Assembly (NCBI RefSeq): GCF_000143415.4
Contig: NW_003314309.1
Coordinates: forward strand, 1,228,958-1,292,957
DNA length: 64,000 bases
Direction of reading: 5' to 3'
Source: Selaginella moellendorffii
Lineage: Eukaryota > Streptophyta > Lycopodiopsida > Selaginellales > Selaginellaceae
Numbering within the stretch: position 1 is the first letter of the stretch; every line of letters begins with the position of its first letter. Shown in pieces: positions 35,464 to 47,105 of this stretch. The translations under genes were made by a program, and so were the position numbers. The notes below the pieces were generated by a model that was given only the letters and a program-made list of their open reading frames with translations, was not told the DNA's origin and did no database searches.

Positions 35464-37532
35464 CTGAAAGTAGAAAGAAAAAAAAAACCAAAAGAAAGAG
35501 CCAAATATCACAGAGAGTAAACTTTGCTGTTGAAATGGAAGTTCTTTTTTAGTTCTTGCCTGAGATGTAGGTGAATAGATTTTTATCCCTTGATTCGATT
35601 GCGAGGGATTTATGTCTTTCTGAAGACTGGAAATTTCTATGTAGGAGCTGACATAGACAATACAACTATAACAGGTCCTCGCGTCGAGGAAGCAATGTAT
35701 CGGACTCTCCGGTGGACCAATCGCTGCATATCTATGGAGCTTTTCTTCTTGTCTCCTGCCACCGCAACTGATGAGTTTTGGGATCATTGGCTGCGCGGAT
35801 AAAATCTCGTTGGCGAAGTCGAAGATGAGCCATCTGTTGATGGCTCGCGAGTGGATCGCATCGTTGCATTGTTTTGGCTGCTTTGATCTTGGCTATCTTC
35901 GTCTTCCAGTTTCTCGAGGACAGTGGAGTGCCGATCGAGTTCTTGGATCCAGGAGGTTGTCGCCGTGGCAAAAAGACAAGAGCAAGACACAAGACTGGCT
36001 AGAAAAGGAGATCGCTCACCAGTTCGCTTTTTGTTAGGTGTCAGTCGATCCAGCAACTAATTGATGTTTAACACAGATGTTGTCCAAGTTCATGGTGACA
36101 TCTCTGTCATGGCTTCGCTTTGAAGACTTTGGTTTTGATTTCCTCTCAGCTGTTGCTCTGTTGCATTTTCCGTTGGCTTGAGTCACATGGTTTTGGAGAT
36201 TCACTGCGTTGTCACTTTCCTGTCTGATCGGGCGGCTCGGGGACTCGTCCAACTAAGCGGTAAATCTCAAACTAGGATTTCTCGGGCTTTCATGGAGAGT
36301 TTAATTCCCTGTGTCTGGCAGTGTTTCTCAGAGAACTTGACTTGGATTTCCTTGGAAGTCACCGATTTTTTACCATTCGCACCGGCAATCTAATTCGGTG
36401 TCTTCCCTGATCCAGAAATTCTAGAAAGACGCTTTGATCTTGATGAGCTTCCTCTTATCCAAGTCTGTCGCTCCTGTGACATTTCTTCTCACTAGCGTCT
36501 AGATCACTAGGGAGAACCAAATGCCTGCTTCTTGGTGTATCGTCTGACTTATCAAAACTCTGGAGTATAGGGAAGGAGCAATCAACTTATCCTTGCCTTG
36601 CTTTCCAGAAGCTTGACGCTGCCACCATTTGGACTACTCTTTCATCAAAGGGAGAAATAGAGAATATTGAGAATTTACTAAAGGCAAATCGCCATAAGGG
36701 TTAGGGCGTGGATCTTAGACTCTGGTTAGGGAAGCAGAAAATTCAGGGGTTTTACACGCCAAGCATGCTAATCCCTGGATGCACTTTTTTAGTTCCGGTA
36801 GAGAGTGTAGGAACATACCAACAGATAATCGAAAGTTGCTGCTTAAGGTGTAGTTACTATGTCTTTGCTATGTCTCACATGACAAAGGAATCTGGTTCTT
36901 GGGATTACAAAAAGAAGTTGGAGAACATGGTTTGGAGCTCCCATGGACCATCATGGTGGACGACGAATCCCCGGACGTTGCAGCTACTGGCGAAGAGAGC
37001 AGCTTCTTGCAGGTATATTATTTCAGTCAATCAGAGCATCCGCGAGATCGGGAAGTGCTAAGGCTGCGCAGAGAAAACAGTTTGATCTGAGCTCTCGGTT
37101 TGATAATCTGGGCTTTTGGAATTGTCAATGGCAGCAAATTGCACTTTGGTTCAAGCTTTGGTCACAATTCAGTGACCAACGTGGCAGATATGCCCATCAT
37201 CGAACGAATGTGATGCAAATTTATGAGCTTGGGCTTGCCGCAATGCAAAAAATAAATCCCACCATTAAGCTTTTGGGTTGCACCGGCGATGCTACTGTCT
37301 ATCCATGGTCTGAATTAAACATGAAAAGTTTTGGAGGATTGGGTTTGGGAAGCAAAAGGTAAACATACTAATGGTGCATAGACTGCAATTGGATGTTTTT
37401 CTCCCAGCAGTTAAGACTTGTGATGTGGAAGAAGATCTTTGTATTGATGCATTGTATTGTTAATAATATAATAAGCTTTGTTGAGACGCAAGGAAGAAGA
37501 GAAACTCCGTTTGAGATGGCTCTAAGATGGAT
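35464..37532. other. Spacer with unassigned open frames
   Basis: Open frames at 36708-37061 and 36943-37362 (plus) show no recognisable domain. The right limit is the inversion junction at 37532/37533. Confidence 0.35.
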
Positions 37533-38140
37533 CGGGTAAGAAACCAAAACTCATATGTTATTTTAGAGATTTAATATTTAGAATTGAAGGTATTTGGCTT
37601 CGGAGTATGCTTCAAGTGGACAAGTTACAGAGAAAGCCAACGAGTACCCATTCGGTGTGATTTTACTTGAAATGGTCACAGGCTGGAGATCACTAGATAT
37701 AGCTCTAGAATCTCATAGAATGGGTAAGGTTCATATTTTTTATTTATTTCTATTTAATATTAATTACAGGCTCATCCAAGAGGTGCCGATTCTTTACTGG
37801 ATTCACGAGTGGTTAAAGATTTACTACGGGAGTCACAGCTTTATGAGATCCAAGCAATGGTCCACGCAGCGCATTTTGCCTGAGAAGAGAACCTCGCAGA
37901 GGCCAAGAATGAGTGAGGTTGATCCTTACGAAGGAAAAACATGAACTTACAAGGTTGACATTGTTGCATGTAAGTGTTGCGAATTTTGGAAGACGAGAGA
38001 GGTGAAGCACCCACCGTAGCTCTAACAGTGTCTACCACCTGGGATCTCACAACCAAGAGCCGGATTCCACGAGTTCCAAGCAATCCACGCTCAAAAGTCC
38101 GAGCAATTTCTCTCATATAATGAGATGATCACCAGCTAGA
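37533..38140 (+). pseudogene. Kinase fragment, last three exons of the second copy
   Basis: Begins at CGGGTAAGAAACC, the exact donor of exon 7 in the intact kinase gene, and continues through the exons homologous to 4153-4300, 4346-4507 and 4564-4737. LAPEY has become LASEY, and there are deletions and frame breaks in the penultimate exon. It continues the fragment at 30883-31327. Confidence 0.85.
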
Positions 38141-38207
38141 TGGTGTGAGCCAACATGAAAGTTGACTCTATAGGTAATATACTCAAGACAAAAAGAGAAA
38201 CTATTCT

Positions 38208-38545
38208 TTGTGATGTTGTTACAAGCAGCTACTATAATCCAAAGTCATACAAAGAGCTTCTCAGGATCAAAGTTTCAAAGAGTGATCTTGGCTGGCGGCA
38301 TCCATCGTGAAGAACTCGGAGATCACCTCCAGCGGCATGCCTTTGGTCTCGGGAACCTTGAAGAGGGTGAAGATCCAGGCTGCCAACACCGCCACCGCGA
38401 AGCAGCCAAACAAGCCCCCGATTCCCAGCACCCGGAGGAGTGTCGGGATGTTGCAAGTCCACATCGAGGCCTGGCACATCCCAATGCAGAGGCCGCGAAC
38501 TCGAGTCGGGAAGATATCTGAGCCCAGGATGTTTGGGATGTGGAC
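38208..38545 (-). pseudogene. Tonoplast sugar transporter 3' fragment, second copy
   Basis: Minus-strand text reads ILGSDIFPTRVRGLCIGMCQ, then the last membrane segment and KVPETKGMPLEVISEFF, ending DHSLKL. It is longer and less damaged than the copy at 4806-5080 but lacks the loop and membrane segment between the GLCI and LRVLGIGG blocks. The upstream side is cut at about 38545 by gypsy-type text. Confidence 0.75.
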
Positions 38546-38547
38546 TT

Positions 38548-39726
38548 GTTACCTCCTATGACACTTGCGCTTGGAATAAGGTACCTCGCCACCTTCCTTC
38601 AGGTTTGCTTCATTCCCTCCCAGTCCCTTCAGGTCCTTAGTTGTGGTGGATCGCTTCACAAAGATGGCGCACTTCTTGCCATGTACCAAGGAGTTTTCGG
38701 GCGAGGACATGGTAAAACTGGTATTCAGGGAAATTTTCCGACTTCATGGGATTTCTACAGATGTGGTTTCGGATCGGGGGCCTCAGTTCATCTTTCATTT
38801 CTGGCAACGGTTTTTGCAGCTGCTTGGAGTGAAGGACAACCTCTCTTCGGCGTATCATCCTTAAACTAATGGACAGTCCAAGCGAACGATTCAGACGTTG
38901 GAACAATTCTTAAGGTGCTTCATCAACTATCATCAGGATAACTGGTTCGATATCCTTCCCCTTGCTGAGTTCTCCTATAACAACTCTGTTCACTCCTCTC
39001 TTCGAATTTCCCCTTTCTTTGTGAACTCTGGCCGAAATCCCTGATTCAATCTCTCACTTCCTTCTCCATCCAAATCCTCTCGTTCAAATCCCCACTCTGA
39101 GGCATTTATCTCCAACCTCCAGGAAATCCACAACTCCATCTCCTTCCACCTCCATCGTGCTCAGGAATCTCACAAAACATTTGCCAATGTCCATCGTCAG
39201 GATTGTCCCCCTTACAATATCGGGGATCTCCTCAGGAAAAATATCTCCACCACCAGGCCTTGTCCAAAACTTGATTTCAAACGCCTCGGTCCTTTCCCTA
39301 TCACTGCCATCATTAATCCTGTCACTTATCGCCTTGCACTTCCCTCCTCATATCAAATTCACCCCGTTTTTCACTCCTCTCTCCTTGAGCCTTATATTCC
39401 TAGTCCTATTCCAAATCAGGTCATTCCTCCGCCTCCACCAGTGCAACTTGAGGATGGGTCTGAGTACGAGATTCAAGATATCTTTGATTCCAAGATTTCA
39501 CGGTCTAAACTCTACTATCTGGTCGACTGGAAGGGTTACGGACCTGAGGAACGCACTTGAGAACTTGCGGACAACCTGATTCATTCTCCTGACCTTGTTC
39601 AGGACTTCCACCGCCGCTATCCTTCTCGTCCCAGTCCTCATTCTTTTTCTCCATCTCCCATCCCTCGCCGCTCATCTCATCCTCCTCGTCGTTCTCGTTC
39701 ACATCCTCGTTCCACTCATTTTTGAG
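38548..39726 (+). pseudogene. Chromovirus-type gypsy integrase fragment with chromodomain
   Basis: Text starts at the CxxC of the integrase finger (DTCAWNKVPRHLPSG), then jumps by an internal deletion of the first catalytic region to VVVDRFTKMAHFLPC, VSDRGPQFIF and the HP..NGQSKRTIQ box. It continues to a C-terminal chromodomain (YEIQDIFDSKISRSKLYYLV, DWKGYGPEER). In-frame stops occur after SSAYHP, in SGRNP and before ELADN. The closest style I know is the Tf1/sushi group of chromoviruses, common in fungi and animals and also reported from mosses and lycophytes. Confidence 0.85.
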
Positions 39727-39736
39727 GAGGGGGTGC

Positions 39737-39998
39737 TGTCAGGAATCCCCCAATTCTTGCTACATTCCTGACTCTCACCGGATTCCTAACCTGCAGACCA
39801 CATTCCTGACTCTCGAGACACTTCCCTATTCCTGACTCTCTGATTCCTGAGTCTCGAGCCACATTCCTGATGATGATGTGGTGCCTTCTCGACCTCAGCT
39901 ATATTTAGACTGTCTTCGATCCAAGAGTGGTGGAGCTTTATCAACCTATAGTATATATAGATTAGCTTTGTTCCATTTCTCCACAATCTGAATCAACA
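39737..39998 (+). repeat. LTR of the chromovirus fragment (probable)
   Basis: A purine tract (GAGGAGGGGG) is followed by TGTCAGGAATCCCC. The likely end is AATCAACA. ATTCCTGACTCTC is repeated several times inside, and a TATATATAG box lies near 39953. There is no second copy in the window to confirm the right end. Confidence 0.55.
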
Positions 39999-41383
39999 TT
40001 AGTCTAAGGCCTCTTCTTTCTTTCCACTAGCTTTTCTCTTTGTCTTTTGCATTTACACATAATATGCTTAAGCCTTGAACATCATGCCCATATCTCCACA
40101 TCCAACACCGACATCCGCAAAATGCAAAATGAATGTCCAAAGCTTGATCATGAAGACCACATCTTTAGATATCCACATTGCACTAACACTTTTTTTCAAC
40201 CACCTTCAAGATCCAATGTGAAGCCAAAACACTAACAAAAAAAATGACATGGAAAATCAAGCGTTAAGGAAAATTCTTCATCACTCTAAAATAACAATGC
40301 CACTTCCACTAACAAAAATGCTAGCAATGTTAATGCCTTAACTACACACCTTCTCCATCCAACAATTTACTCCAAGTGCTAACAGATCAACCAACAAGCC
40401 ATAACAACTGAATGTTATAGCCCTTTCTAACACCACAATGGGCCAACTCAAGGAACTAAGGAACCGATTTAAGCTTAGCATAATGGACCACTATCGAGAA
40501 TCTAGTCAAAGTTACTACAATGCTACTATGTGCAAGTAGACTAGCTTCACCATCAACCACTTTGGGGTTGATCATCGTTTAACCAAGCAACTTCGTAAAC
40601 ACATTACTTATGATCACATAGATATGATATATAAAAAATCACAATGTTTTGATCATTAATCAAGCAACACCACGAGCAATGCTAATGTCATTACTTCAAA
40701 GATTTATGTGAATATCAAGTACCAACTCGATTCAATAAAATGCAACATAAATGCTACACCCAATTCATAGAGATTTACAACACTTAATACCACTAACTTT
40801 TGTTTATAACACGGACAAGCTCATGCCACTCTCTTTCTGACTAAACTCAAAACTAATCCAACACCAAGTTACTCAAGGAGCAATAGCAAGGTTTCCCGGA
40901 AAAGAATTGAGCATTGCAACCCAAGTCTTCCAATAGCAAGCCTAAACAAAATGGTTTAGCACTTCACCTCTATCCATCCCACGACTCACCACTTGCAAGA
41001 TTATCATTTCCAACATGCATCAAGGTTGGGACTCTTGATTGCATTATGTGAACACAAGCAATGAGTTACACTTCATTGCGAATCATCTCTCCAACAAAAG
41101 AAAATAATTTATGTGTTTGATCTTTCGTCCCCGATGACTCTCTTTTCGGTCTCTACTTTGACTAAACCTCAAGCTTGCATTTGCATTGCCTTCAGTCCAA
41201 TTCAAGAAAAGTTTATGAGAGAGCATAGCAATAACTACTTGAATTAATAGACTAATCCCTACAATCTTGGTTGATCCACTTGTAATCATACCTAGGAAGG
41301 ATCCACTAGTGTTGTGCTAAACAGTTATGGACCAGCCTATTTGCCACTCATAGCAAACCCAGGGAAAGTTTACTTAAACCCAT
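39999..41383. other. Intergenic stretch, no gene seen
   Basis: No gene or clear repeat. It is split from 49004 onward by the LARD insertion. Confidence 0.5.
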
Positions 41384-41388
41384 AGTAC

Positions 41389-43064
41389 TATGAGACACAA
41401 AATCCCTAGGCCCCAAAGTGGAGCCGGAGGGGCGCCACGTGGTAGTGGCCAAAGCGAAAGCCAAACGAGCGTAACACGTTTGGACTAAAAGCTCCGCCTT
41501 GAAAGGTCGAGAGCGGGAGTGGAACTCCTAACAAAGTGCTCGAGGAACAAGCACAAAGAGAGCAATAAGCGAGGCTCCAAAAAGGGACCCAAAAGGACCA
41601 ACACATGATATGTGGAAGTGTCGAGATGGACCCGAGTTGGAGTCCGAAGTGGAGTCCGAGAAGGACCCCGAGATGGAGTCCGAGGTGGAGTCCGAGGTGG
41701 ACCCGAGGTGGACCCGAGATGGACCCGAGATGGAGTCCGAGATGGACACGAGATGGAGTCCGAGATGGACCAGAGATGGAGTCCGAGATGGACCCGAGAT
41801 GGAGTCCGAGATGGACCTGAGATGGACCCAAGATGGGACTCGAGATGGACCCGAGATGGAGTCCGAGATGGAGTCCGAGATGGACCCGAGATGGAGTCCG
41901 AGATGGAGCCCGAAGTCGAGACCGGGACCCAGACCGAGACTGGGACCGAGACCGAGACCGAGACCGAGATCGGGACCGAGACCGAGACCGAGGCCGAGGC
42001 CGAGGCCGAGTCCGAGTCTGAGTCCGAATCCGAGTCCGAGTCCGAGGCCGAGTCCGAGTTCGAGTCTGAGAGGGTGAAAGCCCAAAGTGTTCGTCTCCCA
42101 GACCCTGGGGGGTTTGGTGAGCTCCAAAAGTATAGTAGGGGGAGGACTGTAGTGGAGCCAGTTTGGCCAGGAAAGGCCAGTCTGGCCCAGGAAGGCCGGA
42201 CCCAGTGTTGGGTGATGAGCTGCCCATTGGGAAGTCCAAGACTAGAGTGAACACGGACTGACAAGCGGGGTAGCTTGGTGAAGTGTTCAAGAGCCAGCTC
42301 TAGTTCCCCCAGGAGATCGACTGGCCGATGCTCCCAGTCCAAGTGTGGGTGGCACTACTTACTTGGATACCTGGTGTGGCTCAACGGAACCTCGCTCTAA
42401 GCCCATGGCTAGAGCACCCAAAGGTAGAAGGTGAGGAGAGTACCCACGAGGCCCGCGTAGGGCCACGGTGTTCCGAAATGTTGCCCCAAAGTCCCAGACT
42501 GTGGAAAGGAAGAGGAGTAGCCCTCTAGTGTGGTGACAAGGGACACAGTCACACAGTAAGGAAGTCCTAGAGGACAGTTGGACTTAGTGGTCAGGCTTAT
42601 GGGCCTTGATCCAGTGGCAGTGTTGGTGAACACGGCCATGGACAGAAAGGGACTTGGTGGGGACCAAAAAGGAGATATTGGGGAAAGTTATTTCCCATGT
42701 CTGTGGGCATCCTAAGGATGCTAAGGAGTGGATCTGGGATGACCACTCATGGACGGATAGCCCAGTCTTGGAGAGACGGGATTGCAATGCAGGTGGTGTT
42801 GGACCACCGATGTGACCAAGGTGATTGGGCATGGCCTAGCGTAACGGGCTGGTATGTTGGTGGTGCCTTGGGGTGTCGGTCAAGGGATCGGACACGTGGA
42901 GCACTTGGACCAAGTGCAAAAGTTGAGTGGCATGGATGCCATTCGCGGGGCTAGCAAGCCCCAAGTTCTGAATGGGACTTATGGAGGTTGTGAATGAGAC
43001 TCCTCCAAGTGGTCGGAGGTGCGGTTAAGTGACTAAAGTAGAATGGAAAAATTAGTCGCTTACA
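41389..43064 (+). repeat. LARD 5' LTR
   Basis: 1676 bp. The first bases are TA where LTR2 has TG, then GAGACACAAAATCC; the end is GTCGCTTACA. It is very similar to LTR2 outside the internal minisatellite. Confidence 0.92.
41620..42070 (+). repeat. GAGATGGA/GAGTCC minisatellite in LTR1
   Basis: About 450 bp built from 12-bp units such as GAGATGGAGTCC and GAGATGGACCC, passing into 6-bp units GAGACC, GAGGCC and GAGTCC. The unit lengths are multiples of three, so long open frames exist in several frames; these give repetitive R-S, D-S or E-M peptides and are not real genes. Confidence 0.9.
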
Positions 43065-43067
43065 ACT

Positions 43068-43079
43068 TGGTATCGGAGC
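43068..43079 (+). other. Primer binding site, initiator tRNA-Met type
   Basis: TGGTATCGGAGC, three bases after LTR1. The same one-base variant is seen in the copia element at 14138. Confidence 0.85.
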
Positions 43080-45166
43080 TGTTCCTTAGTCCGACTTTTA
43101 TTGGTGCTCATGTATATCACCATTGGTGTTGGCATCGGAAGGTCTGAGGAGTGGGCCTATCCATGAGGAGTAGCAGGTCGGGAAAACATGGCTCTCCATT
43201 ATAGTTCATGTGTGAACTTGTAGACACGGTGGTGGATAGAAAAGGGCCAATGATGGAACGACTTTGGGATCTTGGGAACAGTGCAAGGTTTTCCTCATTG
43301 AGTTGAGGAGGTGATCCAGATGAGCATTTGACTCAACAAACTGGCTAATGTAGTTGTGGTAAACAACTATAGTTGGGATCACAGGGAAGATAGAGACTCC
43401 AAAAACAATAAAGGAGTCACAAGATTATCCTCATATAGTTGAGGCTGGTGCTCATGAAGGTGAGACCGGAATGGATGACTGTGAGAGGTCAAGTATGTAC
43501 GAGGACACGAGTGTTTGAAGTGGTAGCCAATGTTACCTTTAATAAATGCTGGAACAAGGGGGTGTGCTCAAAGGATGAGTCAGTATTCTCATTATATGGA
43601 CAGGTAGTCCTAAGGAGAAAAAGTAGCCCACAGAGAACGGAAAATAATAAAGTGTTAGAGTGACACTTGCAAAGACGGTCCTTATGAGTAGGACATGAAT
43701 ACACGAAGTTGTATTCTGGTGTGCTAGCACCTCAAAAATAGGACCTTGTGGGTTATTGGATTGGCAAAGTCCGAAAATGCTAAATGACTCGAGTAGAGTC
43801 AAAGGATGATCCTGAAGGATTGGTGAAAGCATTTAGACTGAGGTGTGTGGTGCCCCATGAAGGATGGGGAGGATTTTAAGATCCAAGTATGAGAACAGTA
43901 GGTATCTCATTGATGGCAGAAGGTGCCATGCTAAAGTCGTGGGAAAGAGTTTCCTGGAAGAAAACAACTTTCACACAAAGTTGTGCATGGACTCTATGGT
44001 GCAGTGCTAATGGATAATTGGCATAAGAGACAACCATATTAGTTTTGGCAAAAAGACCTAGACACAAGTAAGAAGTGTCATAAAGGTAGGCTCGTGGAGC
44101 TGATGGTGTGGAGACACCGAAGGTGCCAAAGCGTGCTGCCTTGATGTCAAGTTAGCAGGTTTATGAGAACCCCTTCCAAAGGAATCCCAATGGAAATGGG
44201 AATAGCAGAGCCTATGTTAGAAGGCATGTGGTTAGAGTGTGGTGACCCAGATAATGATGGAGGTGTGGAAGCACCAGCAATGAGTTGTAGGACTTGACAA
44301 CTATGAGGCAACTAAGCAAAATGTGCAAAATAAATCGTTAAACTGGTAGAAGGCAACTACCTAACACTTCTTATTGGGATAAGGAAGTTAGATATACCCT
44401 TATGGGGGAGAAATTACTTATATTGCGATATAGTAAGTCAATGTCGTAAAGGGAATGCTCATTGTCAAAGAAGCCATCATTGGGACACCCAAGCACTCTG
44501 GAACACCAGGAGGTGGTGTTTGGTGCCGTGAGGGCACGGATAAGGCCCAAGGGACAAAGTCCCTAGTGAATGATGGATAGGAAGTGCTATCCAAATGCCC
44601 AAGGTTGCGGAGACAGGGGAAGTCCGTTTACCCAAATTAGACAAAGCCAAAAAGGGATTTTGGCAAGGCTAGTGATGGGCATATAAAGGCCCATAAGTAA
44701 CAACGGTGATCCCAGGGTGTGGGATTACAAGGTGAGCAAACCCGGATTGAGGAACCACTCCCTAGGCTGTCGGGTAGGTTCATCCCTATGAATACTTGCC
44801 AAGGCATGGTAGAAAGTGCAAAGCTATCTTCCTAATCTGGAGGAGAATAACCGAAGGAAATGTATGAGGCCAAAAGGCAAGTAGTATAGGGATAGAACCG
44901 AACCATAGGAATTGACAGGCATGACTAAGGGTGGTTATGCAAGTTGGGAGTGGAGAATCAAGTGGGTGCTCAAGCATGTTGTTACTAGCGACCGGGATGC
45001 CATGGAGAGTCTAAAGCATGGGATTGTCCATGTTAGACTATATAGTAATTGGAAAGCTTGCGAAAGGAGAGGCTTTAGCAAGCTAAGGAACAGAGTTCCT
45101 TGAACGTTCCCCTAGGTAGATAAGTACCTAGTCAGCCAAGTGTAAATGGTTCATAGAACGCGCGAA

Positions 45167-45193
45167 ATCAGAGTGGCGCAGCAGAAGCGTGGT
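45167..45193 (+). other. Initiator tRNA-Met 5' segment (27 nt) inside the LARD
   Basis: ATCAGAGTGGCGCAGC followed by AGAAGCGTGGT equals the first 27 nt of plant initiator tRNA-Met with one mismatch, as I remember that sequence. The rest of the tRNA is absent, so it is not a tRNA gene. Confidence 0.75.
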
Positions 45194-45584
45194 CTTGAAG
45201 CTTGCCATGAGGCGAGGCTATCAAGATTGGGGACGTAGTTCCTGAGCGTTCAACAAGAGGGCTTTGAACGAAAGTCGATGGTTAAGGACTTTCACACTTA
45301 TGCATGAACCATGTTATGGTGGCCGAATGACTTGCTAAGTGAGATTGGCAAGCCGGGGGGAACGAATACCCTAGTTGAAGGAGCCAACTTCAAAGGGGGG
45401 CCTAGGAGGCTGAGCATGGAGGAGTCCATGCATGATTAGAGACATGTCAAGAGAGGACTTGGCAGTGCGGAGGAACTGGGTTCCTAAGCTGTGATCTGTA
45501 GCGCGCTTTATATATAAGTTGGTGCACCGGCGTGGGGAGTCACGCCAGGCATCCGGTGTGATGCCATCCGTAAATGCATATACG

Positions 45585-45642
45585 GAGGTTGGGTTCGAGT
45601 CCCGACCCTCTAGTGCTTGGGTTCGAGTCCCAAATCACTAGG
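45585..45642 (+). other. Two tRNA T-arm-like hairpins (B-box words)
   Basis: GGTTCGAGTCC, a match to the Pol III B-box, occurs at 45592-45602 and 45620-45630. Each is flanked by a short complementary stem (TTGGG/CCCGA and TTGGG/CCCAA). The second sits inside a larger hairpin with CTAGTG and CACTAG ends. No A-box was found in front. Confidence 0.6.
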
Positions 45643-47105
45643 GCGTGGTGATGGTTTGGAATATGAGGACACTCATATTTTGGTGGTCATGGACTCTCAG
45701 TGAGGAGACTGGTTTGGGCACACCGCCAAGCGAGGGATGCCTTGGAGTCGTGATGCACGGTTAGATTGCTTAGTGTGAAAGCTCAGCATATCTAACTTGA
45801 ACGCTTTGGTGCAAGTGGCACCAAGGACGTGGTGAGTGAGATGGGGACACCTAATCTCAGTTGCTATGAACCCTTGGCCGTAAGGGCTGGCTTGGGTGCA
45901 CCACCAAGTGTGGGGGATGCCCCCGGGGTTATGGTCAACAACTTGAAGGTCTAGAAGACCAAGTACCTCTTGGCAACTCTGTTAAGGTGCCAAGGTGAGA
46001 TCACTAGGTGATCTTATGGCCAAATAAGGACAAGGTCCTTGGTTGGCTAAGGAAGGAAGTTCCTGGTTCAAAATGTTGATTTGAACTATTTAAGATGGTG
46101 TGGCTTGGTCAAAGTGATCAAGTGGGAAGAGCACCTAAGGGAAATAAGCTGTGTCCGTGTGATGGCATAGTGACTCCGAGGAAAGTAGTCTCTATAAGAG
46201 ACCCATGGGAGGGTCACGAAGTTGAGCCGTGGATAGAGCCCATAGCAAAAAATGCTAAAGAGGTGTACTTGGAGTGAACATCCTCTGGACTTGGCAAAGA
46301 AGAGTCTTTGCTATGGAACTGAAGGGATACCTCGAAAATGGAGGTAGCGATCCTATGTTGCTGGGTGCAACAATCAAGGATAGGAGCAAAGGATTAGTGG
46401 CCAAGTTTGGGCCATGGAATTTAATGGAAGGGATCCAAATGACAAAGTTAGCCAAGGAACACTAATGTGTTTAATGCTAACGGCTTGTGGGAAAGGAAGT
46501 GGACTTCCAAGGATGGATTCCTAAGTGCTCCAATTTGGCGAAATAAAAGCTCCAAGTGAGGGAGCGGCAAAGTAGCCAAATGATAGGGCCGTGGACAACC
46601 CTAGCACAAATTATGATAACCGGAACTTAATGCCAAAGGTGGCACGAAATTAAAAAGAGGATGATGTTGCCCTCGAGTAGAGGACTTCCTAAGAGGGGGA
46701 AGTGGAGTTGCACAATATGTGCAATGCAAGGTGTCGGAGACACCCAGGAAATTGACTTCAAGAAGTCAGAATTAAAAGTTCCAAAATGCAAGGGTTATAT
46801 CGATGGAAAGTGAGACCACTCGAGAATGAGTAGTGGGATTGAGTTAGAGAAGGTGTCTCTAACAGGTTTAGTGAGAACTAAACCAATAAAAGGAAAGAAC
46901 CACCACAAGTGATCGAATGAGCCTCTAAGTTGGAGGGGCTATGCTCCTTAAAGGATGGACAAGGCATGGTGAGCCTTTGGTGTCAAACCATAGACAAATA
47001 TTGGCTAGGTGCCAAGGATGGAAATGGTAACACGTGCGGGTGTTACTTTATGAAAGGGTTTACCGTTTGATGAGGACATCGAACTTTGTCTATGGGTGGT
47101 GGAGT

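Larger units (their letters stand above)
43080..47090 (+). other. Internal non-coding region of the LARD
   Basis: About 4 kb without gag, protease, RT or integrase motifs in any frame that I could read. It contains the tRNA-derived words listed separately. Confidence 0.75.

Noticed and set aside
41406-42342. Long open frames encoding R-S-rich or S-D-rich proteins in both LTR arrays
   Set aside because: They exist in several frames on both strands because the minisatellite unit is a multiple of three; they are not genes.
45167-45193. A working initiator tRNA gene
   Set aside because: Only the first 27 nt match; the anticodon, T-arm and acceptor end are absent.
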